Positions 1 through 6,355 of a stretch of DNA of 64,000 bases are shown piece after piece (the first letter of the stretch is position 1; each line of letters begins with the position of its first letter). The position numbers and the translations under genes were made by a program. Under the pieces are notes generated by a model. It did no database searches. It saw only the letters and a program-made list of their open reading frames with translations, and was not told where the DNA came from. Source of the stretch: Flagellimonas sp. CMM7 (GTDB taxonomy: Bacteria > Bacteroidota > Bacteroidia > Flavobacteriales > Flavobacteriaceae); assembly GCF_021390195.1 (NCBI RefSeq), contig NZ_CP090003.1, positions 3,493,501-3,557,500 on the forward strand, given 5' to 3'.

Positions 1-335
1 TTTAAATCCTCGCTATTTTCATAGATACCTACGAAAGAATGTACGGGGAGGTTTTTCTTTTGATTTTTATGGGTTTTTGAGCGCAGTTCATCGATGGCAG
101 CATTTCGGGCTATGTTCAAAATCCATGTAAAGAAACGCCCTTTGGACGCATCATAATTATCAGATTTATCCCATATCTTAATAAAAACATCTTGGCAAAG
201 TTCTTGGGAACGTTCTACATCTTTAATGATGGTATTGATGACTCCACAAATATTTTCTGCATACATATTATACAATTTCTCGAAGGCAGTTTTATCCTTT
301 TTCTGAAATTGGAGTATGAGGTCGTCTAAATTCAT
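1..335 (-). CDS. ECF-type RNA polymerase sigma factor (partial, C-terminus outside window)
   Basis: The gene reads leftward from an ATG at 335 and runs off the window edge after about 111 codons, so the C-terminal region-4 DNA-binding part is not seen. The visible protein has sigma region 2: a short acidic start (MNLDDLILQFQ), then DVFIKIWDK and the region 2.3/2.4-like stretch FFTWILNIARNAAIDELRSK at about residues 66-86. These match the sigma-70 region 2 of extracytoplasmic-function factors, which direct RNA polymerase to stress or envelope promoters. No anti-sigma gene is visible because any partner would lie beyond position 1. The family is secure; the regulon cannot be guessed. Confidence 0.93.
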   Translation of the reverse strand, partial: MNLDDLILQFQKKDKTAFEKLYNMYAENICGVINTIIKDVERSQELCQDVFIKIWDKSDNYDASKGRFFTWILNIARNAAIDELRSKTHKNQKKNLPVHSFVGIYENSEDL

Positions 336-385
336 AGCTAATCGGCCAAAGATATAAAAAGGTATCGTTCAATGCTGCCAAAAAT

Positions 386-757
386 CTAAACATGTTGGTC
401 AATTAGAATAGTATTGCCATCTGGGTCCATGACCATAAAACTGGCAGGTCCGCTTGTGGTCTCATCAGCTTCGGATGTTAGTGCCACCCCATTTTTCTTT
501 AAGGCCTTTTGAATGTCGCGAACATCATCAAAAGCATCCAAAGTTTGGGCATTTTCATCCCAACCAGGGTTAAAGGTTAGAATGTTGTTTTCGAACATAC
601 CTTGAAAAAGCCCTAAGAGAGAGTTACCATTTTTCATTATAAGATAGTTTCGTTCCATCTCACCGGCAAAAACGGTGAATCCCATTTTTTCATAAAATGT
701 TTTGGAAACCTGAAGATCTTTTACCGCTAGACTTATAGAAAAAGCACCTAGTTTCAT
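386..757 (-). CDS. VOC (glyoxalase/bleomycin-resistance fold) family protein
   Basis: A small cytosolic protein of 123 residues with the vicinal-oxygen-chelate fold. It opens with SISLAVKDLQVSKTFYEKMGF, the usual first beta-strand and helix of the family, and ends with VMDPDGNTILIDQH, the typical second-half signature. I take the ATG at 757 as the start; the longer frame to 781 would need a TTG. VOC proteins bind a metal and act as lyases, dioxygenases or binding proteins, so the substrate cannot be read from sequence. It lies 39 bp upstream of a separate lipoprotein gene's end. A second, secreted VOC protein lies at 18224-18727. Confidence 0.88.
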   Translation of the reverse strand: MKLGAFSISLAVKDLQVSKTFYEKMGFTVFAGEMERNYLIMKNGNSLLGLFQGMFENNILTFNPGWDENAQTLDAFDDVRDIQKALKKNGVALTSEADETTSGPASFMVMDPDGNTILIDQHV

Positions 758-796
758 ATTGTTTTGTTTTAAGTTATGCAATAGACGTGTCTCGCA

Positions 797-1273
797 CTAT
801 TGTATTTTGCCATCATGAAAACCAGCTCTTTTCCAAGCCCCATTTTCATAGACCCATATGTTGGTTACTCGGTACTCATTTTTACTTAGTTCCCCATTTT
901 TGGTAATAGATGTGATTACTTTGGCTGTGGCAATAGCAGTATTATCATGAAATTCAACCTTAAGTTGCTTCATTTCATAACTATTGATGGTCAAAATACC
1001 AGCTTCGATTTCTTTATCTCTCTTGTTTAAATATTGAAACCAACTTTCTTTGTCAATAGCTTCATAGGTCCCATTTGTATGACTATAATTATTGGTTACC
1101 ATGGATTCCAATACGGAAATTTCACTATTGGCGAAAGCCAAATTAAACCGGTCTATCGCTGTAATCAGTTCTTCTTTTTGTTCCGCTTCCAACTTTTGGG
1201 ATTGGTTTTCACATGCAGTGGAAAACCACATGAAGATGAAGATATAGAGAAATGAGAATTTGTAAGATTTCAT
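797..1273 (-). CDS. SnoaL-like/DUF4440 (NTF2-fold) lipoprotein
   Basis: This 158-residue protein starts with a hydrophobic signal ending in a lipobox (FSTAC, Cys at about residue 21), so it is probably a lipoprotein. The mature part follows the NTF2-like/DUF4440 pattern: an N-terminal helix with FNLAFANSEISVLESMV, a His-Thr in NYSHTNG, and a closing strand pair ending NIWVYENGAWKRAGFHDGK. In related proteins this fold binds small ligands or acts as an isomerase, but catalytic residues vary and no reaction can be given. It is flanked by the VOC gene (15 bp gap to its longest frame) and the MFS gene and may be transcribed with either. Confidence 0.82.
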   Translation of the reverse strand: MKSYKFSFLYIFIFMWFSTACENQSQKLEAEQKEELITAIDRFNLAFANSEISVLESMVTNNYSHTNGTYEAIDKESWFQYLNKRDKEIEAGILTINSYEMKQLKVEFHDNTAIATAKVITSITKNGELSKNEYRVTNIWVYENGAWKRAGFHDGKIQ

Positions 1274-1348
1274 TTTATGATTGCCTTCTTTGAATCATAA
1301 ACTTAAGAAATTAAATTCTTGTAGCAGTATTCTAAATTTTGGAAGATT

Positions 1349-2656
1349 TTACTGTGGATTATTGGCTTTCAAGCTTCCCAAAAGTAAAAACACCAAGAAG
1401 GCCAGCCCTATGTATCCTACCAAACTATAAGAGTCAAAAGTAGAAAAGCAAAGACTAAAAATGGAAGGGGCCAAGGCACTGGCTAAAATGAGAAAACTCA
1501 TTACTTTTCCAGTAATGGCTCCCAAATGATCACGACCATAAAAACGAGGCCAAGCTATGGCATTTAATACCGCAAAAAAACCACCCATAATACCAAAACC
1601 AGCAATTAGGAAAGGAACCCCTATAGGACTGGCCAAAAATAAAAAACCGACGGAAGCTAATATACCTCCCAGTAACATTAAATAGAGGAAGAGTTTTAAG
1701 GGAAGACGGTCACTTAACCAATTAAAAATTGTAGAGACCGTTACTGCGACAACAGAACCAGGTAAGAAGATAGAAATGGCATCAGCTTTTGGGAAACCCT
1801 CACTGGCAAAAATGGATACGATATGAAAGGTAAGCCCAGTGATGAAAAAACTATTGAAAGCTAACATAAGTCCATACATCCAAAAGGAACGTGTGTTCAT
1901 TGCTTCTTTTAGTGTGAATTGTTTATGGGCCAATACCTTGTTTTTTTCTTTTGTACTTATTTGAACATTGTCACCATCTGGCAAAAGGCCATGTTCTTCT
2001 GGTTTATTTTTATAGAATAGAAAAACCAGAACACTAAAAATGAGCAAACCTATGGCAAAGTACCGCCATGTAACCTCCCAACCATTAGTATCTATCAATG
2101 TGTTTATCCAAATAGGAGAAGAAGAGAAACCAAAAGATAATGCTACACTGCTGAACATGTTTACTTTGCCTCGGTTTTTATCGAACCAAATCATAATCAT
2201 GTTCCTAGAGGCCATTGTTAAAACTCCTTGCCCGGCAAAACGTAGTAAAAAGAAAAGGCATGTCATCAATAAGAAAGGGATCCACCAAGTATTGTTGTTC
2301 AATACATTTTTTATGAATTCGCTCATTTGTGAGGACCAAGAACAAAGAAAAAGCGTTGTTACCAAAGTTAGGGTTGCAAAAAAAGCAACGTACCGTGCCC
2401 CATATCTATCAAACCAAACACCTGCGCGCCCAATAACCAAAGAACTAATAATGGTTCCTATCATATACGCGTTACTGAACTGATTACGACTAAGACCCAG
2501 AGCGTCTTTTACGGGGTCTGTAAAAACCGATACACCAATGGTCTGGCCAGGGATACTACAATAGACACCAATGGTGCCAATGACCAAGATAACATAGCCA
2601 TAAAAAACAGGACTTTTTGAAGGGTCAATAAATTGGTTTTTTTTGGATTGGGCCAT
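1349..2656 (-). CDS. MFS transporter
   Basis: A 435-residue integral membrane protein with about 12 hydrophobic segments in two halves split by a charged loop (around residues 225-250, KEKNKVLAHKQFTLKEA). The N-half contains GRAGVWFDRYGARY and the C-half contains NWLSDRLPLKLF, which correspond to the G-x3-D-R-x-G/R loop motif between TM2-3 and TM8-9 of the major facilitator superfamily. It resembles the monocarboxylate/oxalate-formate-antiporter-like branch (the opening PVFYGYVILVIGTIG is typical), but substrate and direction are unknown. Start is an ATG at 2656. No neighbouring catabolic gene points to a substrate. Confidence 0.88.
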   Translation of the reverse strand: MAQSKKNQFIDPSKSPVFYGYVILVIGTIGVYCSIPGQTIGVSVFTDPVKDALGLSRNQFSNAYMIGTIISSLVIGRAGVWFDRYGARYVAFFATLTLVTTLFLCSWSSQMSEFIKNVLNNNTWWIPFLLMTCLFFLLRFAGQGVLTMASRNMIMIWFDKNRGKVNMFSSVALSFGFSSSPIWINTLIDTNGWEVTWRYFAIGLLIFSVLVFLFYKNKPEEHGLLPDGDNVQISTKEKNKVLAHKQFTLKEAMNTRSFWMYGLMLAFNSFFITGLTFHIVSIFASEGFPKADAISIFLPGSVVAVTVSTIFNWLSDRLPLKLFLYLMLLGGILASVGFLFLASPIGVPFLIAGFGIMGGFFAVLNAIAWPRFYGRDHLGAITGKVMSFLILASALAPSIFSLCFSTFDSYSLVGYIGLAFLVFLLLGSLKANNPQ

Positions 2657-2728
2657 GATTGGTTTTCGGCCTCAAAAGTAATTGTTTACTCCAAGGAATA
2701 AATCAAAAGAAAAAAGAAAATTATCGGT

Positions 2729-3028
2729 TTAAGCTATGTTGATACCCTTTAGTACCAAAGTTTTCCACTCCGGGTGTCTTTTAATATACATGGCTACAAA
2801 GGGGCACAAAGGAACTAGTGTTAAGTCATGTGCTTTAATGTTTTCCAAAGCCTGTTTAATAAGTTCGGAGCCAACACCTTTGCCTTCATAGTCCCTAGGT
2901 ACTTCGGTATGGGTGAGATAAATCTTTTCTTTGGCCTTTATATACTCAATCTTCGCAATGGATTCCCCTATTCTAAATTGAAATTCCTTTGCTTCAACAT
3001 TGTCAATAAGTAAGTATTCAGAGTTCAT
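2729..3028 (-). CDS. yjdJ: YjdJ-type minimal GNAT acetyltransferase (COG2388)
   Basis: A 99-residue minimal acetyltransferase of the Acetyltransf_CG/COG2388 group. The acetyl-CoA pyrophosphate loop is intact (YEGKGVGSEL, residues 47-56), His40 sits in YLTHTEVP, and Cys75 sits in VPLCPF. The equivalent His and Cys lie by bound CoA in the Arabidopsis member At1g77540 and are thought to matter for catalysis. It follows the Fe-S gene at 3044-3250 by 15 bp, in the same order as E. coli yjdI-yjdJ, so the two are probably co-transcribed. The physiological substrate is unknown in all species as far as I know. A degenerate relative is at 56387-56680. Confidence 0.85.
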   Translation of the reverse strand: MNSEYLLIDNVEAKEFQFRIGESIAKIEYIKAKEKIYLTHTEVPRDYEGKGVGSELIKQALENIKAHDLTLVPLCPFVAMYIKRHPEWKTLVLKGINIA

Positions 3029-3043
3029 TGCTTAAGAATTAGG

Positions 3044-3250
3044 TTAGCGGTAACTTAAAGCTCCTGAGGGGCATTGGGCAATTTGATTTTTCAACTCTGC
3101 GGTAGTTGCATTTTCAGCCTTTATCCACGGTTTTTCTTTAGGGTTATAAACATTGGGGAGCATCTTCACACAAATCCCCGCATGTTCACAAAGTTTTGGT
3201 TTCCAGATTACGGAAACCTCTCCATTGGAATATTCTTTTGTTATGTCCAT
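3044..3250 (-). CDS. yjdI: YjdI-type divergent 4Fe-4S mono-cluster protein (Fer4_19/DUF1271)
   Basis: A 68-residue protein with three cysteines and one histidine in the Fer4_19 arrangement: Cys21-x-His23-x3-Cys27, then Cys60 in QCPSGALSY near the C-terminus. Family members are annotated as binding a single iron-sulfur cluster; with only three Cys the fourth ligand may be His23 or external. No export signal, so cytosolic. It is the first gene of a two-gene unit with the YjdJ-type acetyltransferase downstream (15 bp gap). The same pair in E. coli has no established function. The identification by motif and context is good; the role is unknown. Confidence 0.87.
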   Translation of the reverse strand: MDITKEYSNGEVSVIWKPKLCEHAGICVKMLPNVYNPKEKPWIKAENATTAELKNQIAQCPSGALSYR

Positions 3251-3272
3251 TTTGAAACAGGGATTAAATTAT

Positions 3273-3303
3273 TTTAAAAAGAGCTGCTTTTAACGCAGCT
3301 CTT
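3273..3303 (-). terminator. Rho-independent terminator after sodC
   Basis: Perfect 9-bp inverted repeat (AAGAGCTGC / GCAGCTCTT, arms 3279-3287 and 3295-3303, 7-nt loop). On the minus strand it is followed by a T-run (A-run 3275-3279 on plus). It lies 10 bp after the sodC stop and separates sodC from the yjdI/yjdJ pair. Confidence 0.85.
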
Positions 3304-3313
3304 GTACTATTTG

Positions 3314-3895
3314 TTATTGAATAATTCCTGTACAAGCGACACGAGCACCAGCTGCACCACTAGGTTGGGAGGTGAAATCATCTACTCCTTGGTGAACAAT
3401 AACAGCTTTGCCAACTATGTTTTTGGTTTCATCATCACAGCCAATACACCATTCTTTGGTAGCAAAATCAACTGTGGCATTACCCTCAGCATTAGCCACA
3501 AAATTACCAATGTCACCTTTATGATAACCATCAGCAGCTCCCCATTTGGCATGAGGTTTAAACGTTGGGTTCCAGTGTCCACCTGTGGATTTTCCATCAG
3601 CAGATGAACAATCCGCTTTTTCATGAATATGAATCGCATGTTCACCTTCTGTAAGGCCAGACAGCGTTGCTTTCATTACTACAGTTCCATTCTCTTCCGT
3701 AAAGGTCACTTCTCCACTAACACTGCTATCACTTTTTGGTTCCATTGAAAATTTGATTGACTTCACTTCTACTACCTCTTCCACCACTTCTTCCACAACT
3801 TCCTCAGAAGTAGCCTCTACCTCTTTTTTAGCTTGCTTACAACTAAAAGCAGTAATTAGTATTAGTGCCAAAGGAAGCGCAACAATTTTTTTCAT
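3314..3895 (-). CDS. sodC: Cu-Zn superoxide dismutase, lipoprotein
   Basis: A 193-residue envelope Cu-Zn superoxide dismutase that dismutes superoxide. The signal ends in a lipobox with Cys19. After it comes an acidic linker (residues 31-44, repeated EEVV units), then the SOD domain from about residue 45. Metal ligands are visible: Cu by His89, His91, His107 and His168; Zn by His107, His115, His125 and Asp128. The active-site Arg is Arg185, and Cys96 and Cys188 probably form the family disulfide. An extra Cys150-x-x-Cys153 pair (WCIGC) sits where enterobacterial SodC has no cysteines. A promoter lies at 3918-3948 and a terminator at 3273-3303, so it is probably monocistronic. Confidence 0.95.
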   Translation of the reverse strand: MKKIVALPLALILITAFSCKQAKKEVEATSEEVVEEVVEEVVEVKSIKFSMEPKSDSSVSGEVTFTEENGTVVMKATLSGLTEGEHAIHIHEKADCSSADGKSTGGHWNPTFKPHAKWGAADGYHKGDIGNFVANAEGNATVDFATKEWCIGCDDETKNIVGKAVIVHQGVDDFTSQPSGAAGARVACTGIIQ

Positions 3896-3917
3896 CGTAA
3901 ATATTTTTAGGTTTTGT

Positions 3918-3948
3918 CTAAGGTACAGATTATTTAAGGAGGTGTCAA
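3918..3948 (-). promoter_or_regulatory. Bacteroidota-type promoter of sodC
   Basis: On the minus strand TTG (3948-3946) is followed after 20 nt by TACCTTAG (3925-3918), 7 of 8 bases of the TAnnTTTG -7 consensus. It lies 22 bp before the sodC start. Not experimentally supported. Confidence 0.5.
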
Positions 3949-4116
3949 TAGTTTTGTTCGTTTGTAATATGTAAATCCGTATTATAAATGAATTTGATTT
4001 AGAGATACATAAGGTTTTAAATCAATGTGTTATGCAGTTTAAAATACTATTCTTTTTTTTAAAACGTTATCCTCATAACAACCTAAAACCATAAAAGGGC
4101 ATCTAAAAAATAGTAT
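3949..4116. other. Intergenic stretch with no recognised element
   Basis: Very AT-rich DNA between the sodC promoter and the small ORF at 4117. I see no convincing promoter, hairpin or RNA gene in it. If the small ORF is not real, the gene-free stretch extends from 3896 to 4330. Confidence 0.4.
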
Positions 4117-4326
4117 ATGTTGGTTCATCAACCTTCAAATTATATTGAATTTCTAAGGTATTGCAAAAAGAGAAGATCTTTCTGTAGAGGTTATCATCGT
4201 CTTAAAAGAGATAAATTTAGAGGGGCAATTGATCAATATAATTACGTAAAATCTTTACGTAAAATCCATAAATCCGCTATAGAACTTGAATTGGATTATT
4301 TTGATATTCTGCATATGCGTCTTTAA
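4117..4326 (+). CDS. Small basic hypothetical protein
   Basis: A 69-codon ORF starting with ATG at 4117, one of few rightward genes in the left half of the window. The protein is rich in Arg, Lys and Tyr, with a cluster of basic residues (CKKRRSFCRGYHRLKRDKFRG) and two Cys; it has no signal peptide or membrane segment. I do not recognise it. In its favour: it fills an otherwise empty gap, is not the antisense of another gene, and ends 4 bp before the convergent hydrolase gene. Against it: no clear promoter and no family. It might bind nucleic acid given its charge, but this is speculation. Confidence 0.5.
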   Translation: MLVHQPSNYIEFLRYCKKRRSFCRGYHRLKRDKFRGAIDQYNYVKSLRKIHKSAIELELDYFDILHMRL

Positions 4327-4330
4327 TTGA

Positions 4331-5551
4331 CTAAGGTACAAGAACAGTGATTACCTGCGTCTCGCTATGAAGCGTTTTGTGCACGGGACATTTATCAGCA
4401 ATCTGCATTATTCTGGCTTTTTGTTTGTTATCTAGATTTCCAGTTAATTTAATTTCACGATGAAAAGTGTCAATCTTTGCCTGATCACTTTCACAATTTG
4501 CACAATCTTCTGCATGTGATTTGCTGTAAGACGTATGTACTTCAACATTGTCAACCGGCCATCCTTTTCTTCTGGCATACATTTGAATCGTCATCACAGT
4601 ACATGCAGAAAGACCAGCAGAGACGAGCTCATATGGGGAAGGTCCAAAGTCATTACCCCCAAAAGAAGTGGGCTCATCTGCAATCATATAATGATTACCG
4701 ACTTTCATTTGGGTAGTGAATCCATCATCACCAGCTAAACTTGCTGCAACTTGATGTTTGGTTCTTAATTTGGAATCTATTTTTTCTGAAACATCCAAAT
4801 AACGCTTGGCCCATCCCGAAATTACCTCACCTACGTAAATGGAGTCTTCTTTCCTGGATAATAAATGATCGGCCCCATCCAGAGAAACAAAACTTTTGGG
4901 GTGATGCGCTGCAACATAAATTTCTTCAGCATTCTTAATTCCAACAGTGTCGTCTTGCGGAGAATGTAAAACTAAAAGTGGTTTGCGAAGTGCTTTTGCT
5001 GTCTCCGGCAATGATTTGGTCTCTAAATCATCTAAAAATTGCTTTTTGATGGTAAAGTCCCTGCCACTTAAATTGATTACTGCCTTTCCTGTGGATTGAA
5101 TCTCTTCAACGCCACTCTTCAATAAATGTTTTACATGTACCGGATTTGAAGGCGCACCAACTGTTGCAACAGCTTTTATGGACGAAATCTCGCTGGCAGC
5201 AAATATGGAAGCCGCGCCACCTAATGAATGTCCAATGATTAGGGTGGGGGCTTCGTAGTTTTCTTCAAGATATTTTGCAGCTGCGACTAAATCTTCAACA
5301 TTACCTGAAAAATTAGTGTCCGCAAAATCACCTTCGCTCTCTCCAAGACCTGTAAAGTCAAAACGTAAAACGCCAAAACCATGAGAAGTTAATGCCTTTC
5401 CTATATTCTTAACGGCCAACAGATTTTTATTACATGTGAAGCAATGTGCAAACACTGCATAATTGTGTGGATGTCTGTCAACAGGAAGTTCTAAACGCCC
5501 AACCAGCGTTTGTCCTTCGGTATTTTTAAATGTTACTTTTTGGAGGGCCAT
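4331..5551 (-). CDS. Alpha/beta hydrolase - OsmC fusion protein
   Basis: A two-domain cytosolic protein of 406 residues. Residues 1-255 form an alpha/beta hydrolase, with the nucleophile elbow GHSLGG and later LLVLHSPQDDTVG and GADHLLS supplying the acid and His of the triad. Residues 270-406 form an OsmC/Ohr-like domain with conserved Cys in LSACTVMTIQMYARR and KCPVHKTL, the peroxidatic/resolving pair in organic-hydroperoxide reductases. An extra CANC pair is in the OsmC half. Such fusions are known in Bacteroidota and Proteobacteria but their substrate is not settled. I chose ATG 5551 (MALQKVTFKN); the longer frame needs GTG and would run into the DUF2490 gene. Spacing to that upstream gene is 10 bp, suggesting one transcript. 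Confidence 0.9.
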   Translation of the reverse strand: MALQKVTFKNTEGQTLVGRLELPVDRHPHNYAVFAHCFTCNKNLLAVKNIGKALTSHGFGVLRFDFTGLGESEGDFADTNFSGNVEDLVAAAKYLEENYEAPTLIIGHSLGGAASIFAASEISSIKAVATVGAPSNPVHVKHLLKSGVEEIQSTGKAVINLSGRDFTIKKQFLDDLETKSLPETAKALRKPLLVLHSPQDDTVGIKNAEEIYVAAHHPKSFVSLDGADHLLSRKEDSIYVGEVISGWAKRYLDVSEKIDSKLRTKHQVAASLAGDDGFTTQMKVGNHYMIADEPTSFGGNDFGPSPYELVSAGLSACTVMTIQMYARRKGWPVDNVEVHTSYSKSHAEDCANCESDQAKIDTFHREIKLTGNLDNKQKARIMQIADKCPVHKTLHSETQVITVLVP

Positions 5552-5561
5552 GTTACTTTTC

Positions 5562-6260
5562 TTAGTTAGAGGAAGTCTTTTTCTTTTTAAACACACCTCT
5601 TAAGTCGGGATTATAGAAGAATCCTATCTGCAAGCGGTCAAAAACAGCATTACTGAACTGGTTTCGTAAATATCCAAATTGAACACTACTGTTTTCTGTG
5701 ATATGAATTCCTAAAGCTCCATAAAGACGATTTTGCCCAAAAAGGTCATTTTGCAAATTGATAAACAACTCATCATAAAAATTTAAGAAGAAGGTATCTG
5801 TAAGCGGTAGTGTCACCTGGATACGATAACGGGCTCTATGCTGTGTTTCATTTCTAGTGCCAAAATCCAAAAAACGCTGCTCTAATCGGTATCGGTGCTC
5901 AAAAAGTAATTCCCAAACCTTGTTTTTAAGAATAAACTGCTCAAAGATTCTATGTTCTTTGATGTTTCGTTCACCTGGGAACTCTAAAAAAGTGTTATCT
6001 GTTGATATATATCCATACCCGCCAGTGGCTATTGCACTGGGATTGATATGGTAGTTTAAACCTGTTCGTAACAATAGCTGATTAAAATTACCTGTGGTTT
6101 CATAAAATCGAAATTGGGCTTCAGTATGAATACTGAAACGTTCTGCAATCTTATTGGTCCCAAAATACATATACCACGCACCCAACTCATCTTCGCCTGC
6201 TAGTTGGGCGTTACTCAAGAAAAAAGAAAACAAAGTGAAAAGCAAAAATAATCTCTTCAT
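5562..6260 (-). CDS. DUF2490 outer-membrane-type protein
   Basis: A 232-residue protein with a signal peptide cleaved near SNAQ (about residue 18). The mature part alternates short amphipathic strands ending in aromatic residues (AWYMYFGTNKIAERF, YRLEQRF, RYRIQVTLPL, FFLNFYDELFINL), as expected of an outer-membrane beta-barrel of the DUF2490 family. In that family the word pattern W-x-x-Y, R-x-E-x-R-F and a closing GYLRNQF is common. Function unknown. It is followed after 10 bp by the hydrolase-OsmC gene. Upstream is the inverted repeat at 6274-6344. Confidence 0.82.
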   Translation of the reverse strand: MKRLFLLFTLFSFFLSNAQLAGEDELGAWYMYFGTNKIAERFSIHTEAQFRFYETTGNFNQLLLRTGLNYHINPSAIATGGYGYISTDNTFLEFPGERNIKEHRIFEQFILKNKVWELLFEHRYRLEQRFLDFGTRNETQHRARYRIQVTLPLTDTFFLNFYDELFINLQNDLFGQNRLYGALGIHITENSSVQFGYLRNQFSNAVFDRLQIGFFYNPDLRGVFKKKKTSSN

Positions 6261-6273
6261 ATGATGAACAATT

Positions 6274-6344
6274 GTCAGGTCGAGCGCAGTCGAGACCCAA
6301 TTTGAATTTATGGTTAAGAACCTCTCGACTGCGCTCGAGAGGAC
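6274..6344. repeat. REP-like inverted repeat (TCGAGCGCAGTCGA family)
   Basis: Two near-identical arms face each other: 6274-6297 (core TCGAGCGCAGTCGA) and 6321-6344 (core TCGACTGCGCTCGA), separated by about 23 bp. Each core is itself nearly palindromic. The element fills the 95-bp gap between the VPS10-type gene's stop and the DUF2490 gene and is much GC-richer than its surroundings. From memory, similar words recur between genes in flavobacterial genomes. It could end transcription of the upstream gene or be a relic of a REP/RAYT-type element; this window contains no second copy I could see. Confidence 0.75.
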
Positions 6345-6355
6345 AACAACTTATT

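Noticed and set aside
2040..2483. Rightward ORF of 147 codons opposite the MFS gene
   Set aside because: It lies entirely antisense to a clear MFS transporter and shows no recognisable domain.
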